64,000 nucleotides of DNA from Pseudomonas phenolilytica (GCF_021432765.1 NZ_CP058908.1:1690001-1754000), one strand, 5' to 3'. Numbered from the stretch's first letter, positions 53,654 to 62,005 are shown. Numbers and translations: made by a program. The notes: generated by a model not told the origin, from the sequence alone.

Positions 53654-54917
53654 ACAGCCCTTCGCGCGGCGCATCGTCATCGCCTTCACACTGATGACGC
53701 TGCTGGTCAGCGGCGTGTTTTCCATCGGCATCGTGGCGGTGGTGTACTTCATCGAGGCGCAACTGGTCACCGAGGAAATGAGCCGCGAGATGGACACCGT
53801 GCTCGATGTCGATCTGGCCCACGGCCAGGCGCCACGCCTGGATGCCAGTACGCGCTTCTTCGCCTCCGGCTTGCCGCAGTACGGCCTGCCCGAAGAGCTT
53901 GCCGCGCTCGCGCCGGGGTTCACCGAACTGGTGCGCGACGACGAGGCCTTCTATGTGTTCGTCCGCGACCGGGCGGGCGAGCGCTACGTGCTGATGGAAG
54001 ATCAGAACGAGTTCGAGGCACGCGAGAACGCGCTGTTCAACGTGGTGCTCGCCGGCTTCGTGCTCAGCGTGCTGGGTGCCTGGGGGCTGGGGCGGCTGAT
54101 GGCGAACCGGGTGATGGCGCCGGTCAGCCGGCTGGCCAACCAGGTGCGCCATCGCGACCAGCTGCATCCGCTGGCGCCACCGCTGGCCCTGCAGTATCCG
54201 GACGACGAGGTGGGCCATCTGGCCGCCGCGTTCGACAGCACGCTTGGTCAGCTACGCCGGACCCTGGAACGCGAGCGGTTGTTCACTGCCGACGTCAGTC
54301 ACGAGCTGCGCACCCCGCTGATGGTGGTGCTCGGCGCCTGCGAACTGCTCGGGCAGGCCGCGCTGCCGCCGCGGGCGCAACAGCAGGCGGCGCGCATCCA
54401 GCGTGCCGCGCAGGAAATGCATGAGCTGGTGGAAACCTTCCTGCTGCTCGCGCGCGCGCGTCCGGAGCAGGCCTCGTTCGCCGGCGACGCGACGCTGGCC
54501 AGTGTCGCCGCCGAGCAGAGCGAGCGCTGGGGGCCGCTGCTGGCGGAGAAGGGTCTGGACTTCGCGCTGAAGATCGAGGGCGATGACCACGGCGCCTACA
54601 ACCGCACGCTGCTCGGCACGGTAATGTCCAACCTGCTGCGCAACGCGTTGCACTACACCGACAGCGGCAGCGTGACGCTGGTGCTTGCCGACGGCGGTTT
54701 TCGCGTCGAGGACAGTGGCGTGGGCATTCCGCCGGACCAGCAGGAGCGCATGTTCCAGCCGTTCGTGCGCGGCGCCGAGGGGCGCGGCGAGGGGCTGGGC
54801 CTGGGGCTGTCACTGGTCAAGCGGATCTGCGCGCACCAGGGCTGGGACGTCGGCATGACGTCGCGCGAGCCGCAGGGCAGCTGTTTCCGGGTGCGCTTGT
54901 CGCATCGCGTCATTTGA
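53643..54917 (+). CDS. colS: Sensor histidine kinase ColS
   Basis: A 424-residue inner-membrane kinase. TM1 (10-36), a periplasmic sensor (37-130), TM2 (131-153), HAMP, phospho-acceptor H220 (FTADVSHELRTPL) and an ATPase domain with NLLRNALHY, DSGVGI and GEGLGLGLSLVKR. An ExxE motif (EARE, 125-128) lies just before TM2, as in P. putida ColS where it binds metal ions. The start codon lies within the end of colR and is the only one that gives a normal N terminus. Confidence 0.95.
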   Translation: MLARQPFARRIVIAFTLMTLLVSGVFSIGIVAVVYFIEAQLVTEEMSREMDTVLDVDLAHGQAPRLDASTRFFASGLPQYGLPEELAALAPGFTELVRDDEAFYVFVRDRAGERYVLMEDQNEFEARENALFNVVLAGFVLSVLGAWGLGRLMANRVMAPVSRLANQVRHRDQLHPLAPPLALQYPDDEVGHLAAAFDSTLGQLRRTLERERLFTADVSHELRTPLMVVLGACELLGQAALPPRAQQQAARIQRAAQEMHELVETFLLLARARPEQASFAGDATLASVAAEQSERWGPLLAEKGLDFALKIEGDDHGAYNRTLLGTVMSNLLRNALHYTDSGSVTLVLADGGFRVEDSGVGIPPDQQERMFQPFVRGAEGRGEGLGLGLSLVKRICAHQGWDVGMTSREPQGSCFRVRLSHRVI

Positions 54918-54929
54918 CGTTTTTTTCAC
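54914..54929 (+). promoter_or_regulatory. ColR box upstream of the methyltransferase-kinase-dgkA genes
   Basis: TTGACGTTTTTTTCAC matches the P. putida ColR consensus YYNASNNYTTTTTSAC at every position, 69 bases before the methyltransferase ATG and overlapping the colS stop codon. It is the strongest of the three ColR-like sites here. Confidence 0.85.
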
Positions 54930-54998
54930 GTTCTTTTGACAGGGCCTTGATCCCGGCCTCGCTAGTGTGGCGGCACCATCCCAACCGGAACGCCCGCC

Positions 54999-55676
54999 AT
55001 GACGAGATCGAGCCCCATCGAACTGGAGTTCTCGCGCAAGTACGATCGCGAGCACGCCCATCAGTACCTGGAAAAGCACCAGGACGGCCTGGCGCGGCGC
55101 CTGTCGCACTGGCGTGACGAGCAGCTGGCGCGGCGGGCGCTGAAGGTCGCCGGCGATCCCGATCTGGTGCTCGACCTGCCCTGTGGCGCCGGACGCTTCT
55201 GGCCGCTGCTGGCCGAGCATCCGAGCCGGATGATCTTCGCCGCGGACAATTCCGCCGACATGCTGGCCATCGCCCAGGGCGCGCAGCCGCCGGAGGTGGT
55301 CAGGCGCGTGGAAACCTTCCAGACCTCGGCGTTCGCCATCGACATGGGCGACAACGCGGTGGATTGCATCTTCTGCATGCGCCTGCTGCACCACATCGCC
55401 GACCCGCAGCACCGCCTGGCGATGCTGCGCGAGTTCCACCGCGTCACCCGCGACACGCTGATCGTCTCGCTGTGGGTGGACGGCAACTACAAGGCCTGGA
55501 AGCGCAAGCGTCTGGAGCGTCGGCGGCCGGCCAAGGACAACCAGAACCGCTTCGTCGTCGCCCGTTCGACCATCGAGGCAGAGTTCGCTCAGGCCGGTTT
55601 CGAGATCCTCGAGCACCGCGACTTCCTGCCCGGCTACGCCATGTGGCGGGTCTACGTGCTGCGCAAGCGGGGGTGA
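54999..55676 (+). CDS. ColR-associated SAM-dependent methyltransferase
   Basis: A 225-residue cytoplasmic methyltransferase with motif I LVLDLPCGAGRFWPLL and post-I FAADNSADMLAIA, then DMGDNAVDCIFCMRLLHHIAD. The ortholog next to colRS in other pseudomonads has been linked to LPS or membrane integrity genetically; the substrate is not known. The C-terminal basic stretch KRKRLERRRPAK may contact membrane or polyanion. It is preceded by a perfect ColR box and overlaps closely with the kinase gene downstream. Confidence 0.9.
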   Translation: MTRSSPIELEFSRKYDREHAHQYLEKHQDGLARRLSHWRDEQLARRALKVAGDPDLVLDLPCGAGRFWPLLAEHPSRMIFAADNSADMLAIAQGAQPPEVVRRVETFQTSAFAIDMGDNAVDCIFCMRLLHHIADPQHRLAMLREFHRVTRDTLIVSLWVDGNYKAWKRKRLERRRPAKDNQNRFVVARSTIEAEFAQAGFEILEHRDFLPGYAMWRVYVLRKRG

Positions 55677-55678
55677 GC

Positions 55679-56398
55679 ATGAATCAGCCACTCGAACTGC
55701 CGGCCCGCGAAACCCTGACCAGCACCTTCCAGCGCTGGTGGGACACTCACGGCGAATGGGTCGAGGCGCCCAACCAGCGCCGCGATGGCGAAAGCGGCGT
55801 ACAGCGCCTGCGCCTGCGCGATGCCGGGCAGCCGCTGCTGTATTGCAAGCGCCAGGTCGGCCATCTGTATCGCACGCTCGCCCATCCGTTCGGCCGGCCC
55901 ACCGCGCTGCGCGAACTGCGCGCCTTGCAGGCCTTTGCCGACGCCGGGGTGCGCGTGCCGCAGGTGATCTACTGCGGTACGCGCCAGCAGGCCGGGCAGT
56001 GGCAGGCGCTGCTGATCACCGCCGAGCTGGACGGTTTCGTCAGCCTGGAGAGCTGGTACCGCGACGGTCACGCCGCGCGCCACGGCACGCTCGTCCACCA
56101 GCGCATGCTGGCGGCGGTTGGCGTGGCCCTGAGCCGCATTCACCGGGCGCGCTGGCAGCACGGCTGCTGCTATCCCAAGCACATCTTCCTACGCGTGCAT
56201 GGCGCAGGCGATGCAGCCTGGGTCGAGGTTGCGCTGCTCGATCTGGAAAAGAGCCGCCGCCGGTTGCGCCGCAGCGCTGCGGCACGCCACGACCTGCGCC
56301 AGCTCAATCGGCACCGCCAGTCGATGCCCGTCGAGGACTGGTTGCGCCTGCTCGCCGCGCACACCACCGCCAGCGGAGCCGATCTTCATGTCATCTGA
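55679..56398 (+). CDS. InaA/WaaP-type lipopolysaccharide kinase-like protein
   Basis: A 239-residue protein of the eukaryotic-like kinase fold used by LPS heptose kinases and InaA. Recognisable elements are YCKRQVGHLYRTLAHPFGRP (with the lysine of the ATP site), RELRALQAFADAGVRVPQV, ITAELDGFVSLESWY, and the catalytic-loop-like WQHGCCYPKHIFL and VALLDLEKSRRR (metal-binding DLEK). The HRD-type aspartate is not obvious: CCYPKH stands where HGDLH-like residues are expected in related kinases. It follows the methyltransferase by two bases and overlaps dgkA by 11. Confidence 0.88.
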   Translation: MNQPLELPARETLTSTFQRWWDTHGEWVEAPNQRRDGESGVQRLRLRDAGQPLLYCKRQVGHLYRTLAHPFGRPTALRELRALQAFADAGVRVPQVIYCGTRQQAGQWQALLITAELDGFVSLESWYRDGHAARHGTLVHQRMLAAVGVALSRIHRARWQHGCCYPKHIFLRVHGAGDAAWVEVALLDLEKSRRRLRRSAAARHDLRQLNRHRQSMPVEDWLRLLAAHTTASGADLHVI

Positions 56399-56798
56399 AC
56401 CGACGCCAACGGCCGCCGACGCTGCGGCGAACGCCGCCGCAGCCTTGAAAGGGCGCGGCGGACTGGCGCGCATCTGCAATGCCGCCGGTTATTCGGTGGC
56501 AGGGCTGCGCGCGGCCTATGCCGGCGAAGCGGCGTTCCGCCAGCTGGTGTGGTTGAACCTGCTGCTGATCCCCGTCGCGCTGCTGCTCGACGTCAGCCGC
56601 GTCGAGCGCGCGGTGCTGATCGGTGCGGTGGTGCTCGGGCTGATCGTCGAGCTGCTCAACTCGGCCATCGAGGCGACCGTCGACCGCATCTCCCTCGCCC
56701 TGCATCCGCTATCCGCGCGGGCCAAGGACATGGGCAGCGCCGCGCAACTGCTGGCGCTGTGCCTGGTCGGCCTGGTCTGGGGCGTGATCCTGCTCTGA
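56388..56798 (+). CDS. dgkA: Diacylglycerol kinase
   Basis: A 136-residue trimeric membrane enzyme that phosphorylates diacylglycerol to phosphatidate. The conserved core GEAAFRQLVWLNLLLIP and ELLNSAIEATVDRISLALHPLSARAKDMGSAAQL has been split here only for length; both catalytic glutamates are present. An alanine-rich N-terminal extension (about 30 residues) precedes the usual start. Together with the neighbouring transferase it can recycle the diacylglycerol released when phospholipid headgroups are transferred. Confidence 0.95.
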   Translation: MSSEPTPTAADAAANAAAALKGRGGLARICNAAGYSVAGLRAAYAGEAAFRQLVWLNLLLIPVALLLDVSRVERAVLIGAVVLGLIVELLNSAIEATVDRISLALHPLSARAKDMGSAAQLLALCLVGLVWGVILL

Positions 56799-56823
56799 TC
56801 CGCATTTTCTGAAAGGACATCGC

Positions 56824-58941
56824 ATGCGTTCCTTCTCGCGCGGCTCCGGTCTCGCCGCACACCTGCGCTTCATCCTCGCCAGCGCCGTGGCGCTGCTGGC
56901 GCTGTTCGCCCTGCTGCGCCTGGGCCTGCTGCTGTTCAACCGCGAGCTGATCGGCAGTACACCGCTGGCCAGTTTCGTCGAGGCGTTCGGCAACGGCCTG
57001 CGTTTTGACCTGCGGGTGACGGTGTACATCCTCGTGCCGCTGCTGCTCGCGGTGCTCAGTCCCCGGGCAATGGCCGCTCGCCGGCTGCAGCAGCTGTGGC
57101 TGGGCACCTGCGCCAGTGTGGCGATCCTGCTCGGGCTGATCGAGCTGAACTTCTATCGCGAGTTTCACCAGCGCCTCAACAGCCTGGTGTTCCAGTACCT
57201 GCAGGAAGACCCGGCGACGGTGCTGAGCATGCTCTGGCATGGCTTTCCGGTGCTGCGGTTGCTGGCCGCGTGGCTCGCGGCGAGCGCCGCGCTGTTCGCG
57301 CTGCTCGGCTGGTTGGAGCGGCGCACCCGCGCCGCGCCGCCGCGCCTGGCGAACGCGCCGGCCCGCGGCGCGAGCTGGCCGGCGCGGTTCGCGGTGTTCG
57401 GCGTGTTGCTGGTGGTCAGCGTGGTGGCCGCGCGCGGCACGCTGCGTCAGGGCCCGCCGCTGCGCTGGGGCGATGCCTTCACCACCGCCTCGACCTTCGC
57501 CAACCACCTCGGGCAGAACGCCACGCTGTCGCTCTACGATGCGGCGCGCAACCGCTTCTCGAGCCATCGCGACAACAGCTGGAAGGCGACACTGCCGGTT
57601 GCGGATGCGCAGGCGATCGCCCGCGAGCTGCTGCTGACCGCCAACGACCGGCTGGTGGATGCCGAGCTGGCGCCGGTGCGCCGTGACTTCCTGCCGCCGG
57701 CCGACGGCCAGCTGGCGGTGCGTAACGTGGTGGTGATCCTCATGGAGAGCTTCGCCGGCCGCTATGTCGGCGCGCTTGGCAGTGCCGACGGCATCACGCC
57801 GAACTTCGACCGCCTGGTCGGCGAGGGGCTGTTGTTCGAGCGTTTCTTCGCCAACGGCACCCACACCCACCAGGGCATGTTCGCCAGCATGGCCTGCTTT
57901 CCCAACCTGCCCGGCTTCGAGTACCTGATGCAGACGCCCGAAGGCGGCCATCGCTTCTCCGGCCTGCCGCAGCTGCTCGGTGCGCGGGCGTTCGACAACG
58001 TTTACGTCTACAACGGCGATTTCGCCTGGGACAACCAGGCGGGGTTCTTCGGCAACCAGGGCATGAAGCGCTTCGTCGGCCGCAACGACTATGTGAATCC
58101 GGTGGTTTCCGACCCGACCTGGGGCGTTTCCGATCAGGACATGTTCGCCCGTGCCGCCGACGAGCTGGGCAAGCTGGATAACGGCGCGCCGTTCTATGCA
58201 TTGCTGCAGACGCTGTCCAACCACACGCCCTACGCGCTGCCGGACCCGCTGCCGGTGGCCGCGGTGCAGGGCCACGGCGCGCTGGATGCGCACCTGACGG
58301 CGATGCGCTATGCGGATTGGGCGCTGGGGCAGTTCTTCGAGCGGGTACGCCACGAACCCTGGTTCAAGCAGACGCTGTTCGTGGTGGTCGGTGACCACGG
58401 GTTCGGCGCGCCGGAGGAAGTCACCGAGATGGACCTGCTGCGCTTCCACGTGCCGCTGCTGCTGATCGCCCCCGGCATCACCGAGCGTTTCGGCAGCCGT
58501 CGCGAGGTGGTCGGTACGCAGGTGGATGTGGTGCCGACCATCATGGGCCGCCTCGGTGGCGAGGTGCGTCACCAATGCTGGGGCCGCGACCTGCTCAGCC
58601 TGGCGGCGGACGATCCGGGGTTCGGCATCGTCAAGCCGTCGGGCAGCGATCAGACCGTGGCGCTGATCCGTGGTGATCGGGTGCTGGTGCAGCCCAAGGA
58701 ACAGCCGGCGCGGCTGTATCGCTATCGCCTGGGCCGCGCACCTGCGGGCGAGCGGATCGCCGCGGCCGAGGATCAGCCGCAGCTGCTGCGCCAGCTGCAC
58801 GCCTATCTACAGACCGCCACCGCCAGCCTGCTGGCCAACACCAGTGGCGATCGCAGCGGCGAGGGCGAGTCGGACGCGGTGACCGCCGAGGTGCCGCTTG
58901 CGGTGAAAGCGGTCACGCCGGCGCGACCGGACAAGGGCTGA
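56824..58941 (+). CDS. Second LTA synthase-family transferase
   Basis: A 705-residue inner-membrane enzyme with five N-terminal helices and a periplasmic sulfatase-like domain. Motifs: VVVILMESFAGRYVG (metal glutamate), nucleophile threonine in NGTHTHQGMFAS, QTLSNHTPYALP and FVVVGDHGFGAP. It differs clearly from the other LTA-synthase-like protein encoded 4 kb away. It begins 25 bases after dgkA, giving a four-gene ColR-box operon: methyltransferase, kinase, dgkA, transferase. The C-terminal tail after residue 650 is low-complexity. Substrate not known. Confidence 0.92.
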   Translation: MRSFSRGSGLAAHLRFILASAVALLALFALLRLGLLLFNRELIGSTPLASFVEAFGNGLRFDLRVTVYILVPLLLAVLSPRAMAARRLQQLWLGTCASVAILLGLIELNFYREFHQRLNSLVFQYLQEDPATVLSMLWHGFPVLRLLAAWLAASAALFALLGWLERRTRAAPPRLANAPARGASWPARFAVFGVLLVVSVVAARGTLRQGPPLRWGDAFTTASTFANHLGQNATLSLYDAARNRFSSHRDNSWKATLPVADAQAIARELLLTANDRLVDAELAPVRRDFLPPADGQLAVRNVVVILMESFAGRYVGALGSADGITPNFDRLVGEGLLFERFFANGTHTHQGMFASMACFPNLPGFEYLMQTPEGGHRFSGLPQLLGARAFDNVYVYNGDFAWDNQAGFFGNQGMKRFVGRNDYVNPVVSDPTWGVSDQDMFARAADELGKLDNGAPFYALLQTLSNHTPYALPDPLPVAAVQGHGALDAHLTAMRYADWALGQFFERVRHEPWFKQTLFVVVGDHGFGAPEEVTEMDLLRFHVPLLLIAPGITERFGSRREVVGTQVDVVPTIMGRLGGEVRHQCWGRDLLSLAADDPGFGIVKPSGSDQTVALIRGDRVLVQPKEQPARLYRYRLGRAPAGERIAAAEDQPQLLRQLHAYLQTATASLLANTSGDRSGEGESDAVTAEVPLAVKAVTPARPDKG

Positions 58942-58951
58942 GCGGCGGCGA

Positions 58952-59434
58952 TCAGTGTTCCAGCGGCTTGAAGCTGTCGTCGGCGAAGTAAGTGGCGTAG
59001 TCGCCCAGCGCGCCGACCACCGTCACCGCGCCGTCGCGCTGACCGGCCGGGGCGCCGCTCATGGCGTCGGCGCCGGCGAGCAGCTGAGCGATGATCAGGT
59101 GCAGCTGCGCGTCGGCCTCGGCGCTCAGCTTGCAGTTCTCCACCATGTAGGCGACCTGGCCACGCACCGTCTCGGCCAGTTCGCCATAGCGGGCGGCGGG
59201 CAGACGGTCCTCATGGATCGCCGGCAGTGCCTGGCGCATGTCGTGGTTGATGGTGCCCATCGCCTGGCGCAGCGGCGCATCGGTGGCCCAGCGCTTGCCG
59301 GCATCGAGTTGCAGCGCCGGCGCGCCTTCGACGTGGCCGTGGTCATGACTGGTGGCGGCGAGGCTGGCGCCGGCATGGCCGAGGGTGCCGGCGAGGATGA
59401 TGGCGAGGGCGAGCGCCTGGGGTTTGCGGATCAT
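58952..59434 (-). CDS. Exported histidine-rich small protein (DnrO-like)
   Basis: A 160-residue protein with signal peptide (1-28, ending ASLAA) and an HDHGHVEG metal-binding-like motif directly after it. Residues 45-155 form helices with RWATDAPLRQAMGTINHDMRQ, resembling proteins annotated DnrO in pseudomonads; the function is unknown. It is last in the sigma factor/anti-sigma/metal-sensor cluster and 92 bases from the sensor gene, so it is plausibly part of the same metal-stress regulon. Confidence 0.75.
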   Translation of the reverse strand: MIRKPQALALAIILAGTLGHAGASLAATSHDHGHVEGAPALQLDAGKRWATDAPLRQAMGTINHDMRQALPAIHEDRLPAARYGELAETVRGQVAYMVENCKLSAEADAQLHLIIAQLLAGADAMSGAPAGQRDGAVTVVGALGDYATYFADDSFKPLEH

Positions 59435-59526
59435 CGATAGAACTCCATTGAGCGAGCCGGCGAAGTGCGGCTCCTGATGTTCTAACGCAGGCGCGATGGA
59501 TTTGTTCCATGGCGCGGTGCAATTGG

Positions 59527-59991
59527 TCATTTGCGGTGCAGTTGCTCGATGCTGTCGGTGCCGAACGACTGCTGCGTGAGCACCTGGGCCAGCCGCGCGC
59601 GCTGCTGCGGTTCGAGGATCTCGCGCTCCTGCAGCAGCTGGTCGATGAGCAGGCGCTGCTGTTCGTTCTGCAGTTCGGCGATCTTCGCCTGCTCGGCGTC
59701 GATCACCGTGCGGTCCACCTGTTCGGCGAAGATCGCCTCGATCAGCCGGTTGCGGTGTTCGCCGAGGCTGGCGTTGGAGGCGCGCAGGTAGGCCAGGAAC
59801 GGCGCCTCGGCATCGTGCCAGCGCTGCAGCTGGCTGGCGCTCAGTTGCAGCTCGCGCGACAGTTCGGTCGGTGCGCCGGAGGGCATCGGCAGGCCGTCGT
59901 GACTGAGTTTCTGCCAGCCGAGGCCGGCGAGCACGCCGACGTTGACCAGCACGGACAGGGCCAGGGCGTTGCGCAGGGTGGTGTTGCTCAT
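59527..59991 (-). CDS. Periplasmic heavy-metal sensor (Spy/CnrX-like)
   Basis: A 154-residue protein with an N-terminal signal anchor (7-25) and a helical periplasmic part with long amphipathic helices (residues 45-140), including LQLSASQLQRW and LIDQLLQEREILEPQQRARLAQVL, typical of the metal-resistance/Spy-CpxP family. In comparable operons (cnr, nccX) such proteins sense metal and control the anti-sigma factor. Its ATG overlaps the anti-sigma gene stop by the ATGA pattern, supporting a three-part sensing system. Confidence 0.85.
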   Translation of the reverse strand: MSNTTLRNALALSVLVNVGVLAGLGWQKLSHDGLPMPSGAPTELSRELQLSASQLQRWHDAEAPFLAYLRASNASLGEHRNRLIEAIFAEQVDRTVIDAEQAKIAELQNEQQRLLIDQLLQEREILEPQQRARLAQVLTQQSFGTDSIEQLHRK

Positions 59992-60416
59992 TTCAGGTTT
60001 ACCTTCAGATAGCAGAATTCGGGACGCGCGCAGAGCGCGCCGGGTGGCGCGCTGCCGAGGACGGCGAGCAGGTCGTGGCTGGGTGAGCTGCCCGACGGCT
60101 GGCCGGGCAGGGTGTAGCCGAGCAGCAGGCCGAGCAGAACCGACGCCGCGGCACCGATACCCTGCGCCCAGTGGCGCGCCCACCCGCTGCGCGCGGGTGG
60201 CGGCGCAAAGGGCCGCTGCAGACGCGCCTGCAACCCGGCCGGCAGCTCCGGACAGGCCAGCGCACGCAAGCCCTGGCCGAGCCCGTCGAGTTCGGCCAGC
60301 GTCGCGCGACACTGCGGACAAACCGCCAGGTGGCCGTCGGCGTGGCGCTGTTCGGCGGCGTCGAGTTGGTTGTCGAGGTAGGCGGACAGCGTCGCCATGT
60401 CCAGGTGCTCAGTCAT
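59988..60416 (-). CDS. Anti-sigma factor with zinc-finger domain
   Basis: A 142-residue membrane anti-sigma factor. The N-terminal zinc anti-sigma domain has HxxxCxxC (H29, C33, C36 in GHLAVCPQC); a transmembrane helix lies at about residues 86-103 (GIGAAASVLLGLLLGYTLPG), and a short periplasmic tail follows with two cysteines. It should hold the ECF sigma factor encoded immediately upstream (8-base overlap) until a periplasmic signal, probably metal, releases it. Confidence 0.9.
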   Translation of the reverse strand: MTEHLDMATLSAYLDNQLDAAEQRHADGHLAVCPQCRATLAELDGLGQGLRALACPELPAGLQARLQRPFAPPPARSGWARHWAQGIGAAASVLLGLLLGYTLPGQPSGSSPSHDLLAVLGSAPPGALCARPEFCYLKVNLK

Positions 60417-60969
60417 CGAGGGTGCCTCCGTTGGCCTGACGGTAGCCGTGCAGCAGCGCCTCGCGGGCGCGCGCCAGGCGCGACTTGACGGTGCCGGCGT
60501 TGAGCTGCAGCGTGGCGGCCAGTTCGTCGTAGGCCAGCCCTTCCACCTCGCGCAGCAGCAGGATCTCGCGCTGTTCGTGGGGCAGGCGGGCCAGCAAGCG
60601 TTCCAGCAATGCCAGATCGCGCGCGCTCTGCAGTCGGCTTAGCGGCGACGGCGCCGGATCGACCGGCTCGGCCTGCTCCTCCGGCGCCACGTCGACGTAG
60701 CGCTGCCGCTGGCGCAGCGTATCCAGCGCGGCATTGCGCGCGATCTGCAACAGCCAGGTTTGCAAGCGTGCCTCCGGGCGCCATCTGGGCAGTGCCTGGA
60801 AGGCGCGGATGAACGTTTCCTGGGTCAGGTCCGCGGCCTCGTCGGTGCTGCCGAGCAGGCGACGGAGGAAGTGGTAGACCCGCGCCTGATGGACGCGCAC
60901 CAGCGTGCCGAACGCCTGGCGATCACCACGCGCGGCCTGCTGGATGAGGTCCTGTTCGCTGTCGTTCAT
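60409..60969 (-). CDS. ECF RNA polymerase sigma factor
   Basis: A 186-residue extracytoplasmic-function sigma factor. Region 2 shows VYHFLRRLLGSTDEAADLTQETFIRAFQAL; region 4 shows LPHEQREILLLREVEGLAYDELA and GTVKSRLARAREAL. The start MNDSEQDLIQ is preferred, because a longer upstream frame would overlap the putative autoregulatory promoter (GGAAC-N16-CGTT) found about 60-80 bases before this ATG. It directs expression of its own operon and possibly the adjacent cytochrome genes. Confidence 0.93.
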   Translation of the reverse strand: MNDSEQDLIQQAARGDRQAFGTLVRVHQARVYHFLRRLLGSTDEAADLTQETFIRAFQALPRWRPEARLQTWLLQIARNAALDTLRQRQRYVDVAPEEQAEPVDPAPSPLSRLQSARDLALLERLLARLPHEQREILLLREVEGLAYDELAATLQLNAGTVKSRLARAREALLHGYRQANGGTLDD

Positions 60970-61025
60970 TAAGCGCTCGTCTGGGCTGACCGCATACGCT
61001 GCCGGCCGGGTTGCCGCAGGGATAT

Positions 61026-61050
61026 AACGCAACGGTTGGCGAAATGTTCC
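61026..61050 (-). promoter_or_regulatory. ECF-type promoter of the sigma/anti-sigma operon
   Basis: On the minus strand GGAAC and CGTT are separated by 16 bases, the standard ECF promoter geometry, giving a leader of about 50 bases before the sigma factor ATG. Autoregulation is inferred. Confidence 0.6.
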
Positions 61051-61063
61051 GGTTATTTTTGCC

Positions 61064-61588
61064 TCAGCGTGGAATCTTCACCCGGTCCTCGTCGAAGTCG
61101 CCTTTTTCCGCGTCGCGATGGCAGGCTACGCAGTTGAAGCGGCCGCCGACCGACTCGCGGGAGAACTTGGCTTCGCTGACTTCGTCATGCTTGTGCTCGA
61201 ACCAGCGCGTCTGGCTGATGCGTGGCGGCTCGCCGGCGGTGGGTGACGGCTCCACCGGTAGGCGGTTGGCGGCCGAGGCGCGGACCAGGAAGTCGAGGAT
61301 TTCCTTTTCCTGCACCGGGTCCAGCGACGCGTTGCTGCCGTAGTGATCGCCCAGGGTGCGCATCTGCTCGCGCCAGGCATCGGCAGGCAGCAGGCCGGGA
61401 GAATAGAGCATGTGGCAGGCCGCGCATTCTTCCTTCCACACCAGCGGTGCGTCGCTGGGTACCGTCAGGCGCTTGGGCCGCTTGTAGCCCTTGCGCTCGT
61501 GATGGTCGTCGTCATCAGCGAAGCTGAGGCCGGCCAGTACCAGGGTCAGGCCCAGCCCGGCGACGGCGGCGAGGGGTGCAATCTTCAT
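61064..61588 (-). CDS. Diheme cytochrome c (DHC)
   Basis: A 174-residue periplasmic cytochrome with signal peptide (1-24), a short acidic/histidine patch (DDDDHHE), and two hemes bound at CAACH (55-59) and CVACH (153-157). This layout is that of diheme cytochrome c (DHC), which in Rhodobacter and related species donates electrons to SHP. It is 9 bases downstream of the SHP-type gene, as in the known shp-dhc clusters. Function in vivo is uncertain; an oxygen- or nitrite-linked role has been proposed. Confidence 0.88.
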   Translation of the reverse strand: MKIAPLAAVAGLGLTLVLAGLSFADDDDHHERKGYKRPKRLTVPSDAPLVWKEECAACHMLYSPGLLPADAWREQMRTLGDHYGSNASLDPVQEKEILDFLVRASAANRLPVEPSPTAGEPPRISQTRWFEHKHDEVSEAKFSRESVGGRFNCVACHRDAEKGDFDEDRVKIPR

Positions 61589-61597
61589 GGCCGGCTC

Positions 61598-62005
61598 CTA
61601 TTTGATGCTGTCGATCCAGCTGATGAAGTCGCCCTTCTCCTGCGCGGTGCATTCACGGGCGTAGACGTCGTCGCAGTTGCGGCGGAACCATTTCTCGACC
61701 TTCTTCAGATCGGTGAAGCGCTCGGGGTTGGCTGCCGGCGCCAGCGGATCGACCTTGCGGTGCGCCGGGGTCTTGCCGGGCTGGCGCGGGTCGGCGGTGT
61801 GGCAGGTGGTGCAGCTCATGGTCTTGCCGTCGCGCTGCTCCTCGGCGAAGTACAGCGCCTTGCCGCGCTCGGCGGAGAAACCGGCGAAGTTCGGATTCTC
61901 CTGGCGCGCCTGGGCGGCGTAGCCGGCCAGCAGCGGGTGTTCGGTTTCGGCCAGGGCCGGCAGGCTCAGGCAGCAGGACAGGAGGATGATCCAGCGGGCT
62001 TTCAT
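61598..62005 (-). CDS. SHP-type cytochrome c (DUF1924)
   Basis: A 135-residue monoheme cytochrome with signal peptide (1-19) and CTTCH (65-69). The segment WFRRNCDDVYARECT includes the asparagine (N109) that in Rhodobacter SHP is the unusual, oxygen-displaceable sixth heme ligand, and a cysteine pair. It is the first gene of the SHP-DHC unit and is divergent from a b561-reductase fusion, its likely electron source. Confidence 0.87.
   Translation of the reverse strand: MKARWIILLSCCLSLPALAETEHPLLAGYAAQARQENPNFAGFSAERGKALYFAEEQRDGKTMSCTTCHTADPRQPGKTPAHRKVDPLAPAANPERFTDLKKVEKWFRRNCDDVYARECTAQEKGDFISWIDSIK

Noticed and set aside
56656..58800. A 714-codon open frame antisense to the second LTA-synthase-like gene
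   Set aside because: Same GC-driven artefact; composition dominated by H, R, Q and A with no family motifs, and the sense gene has intact catalytic motifs.
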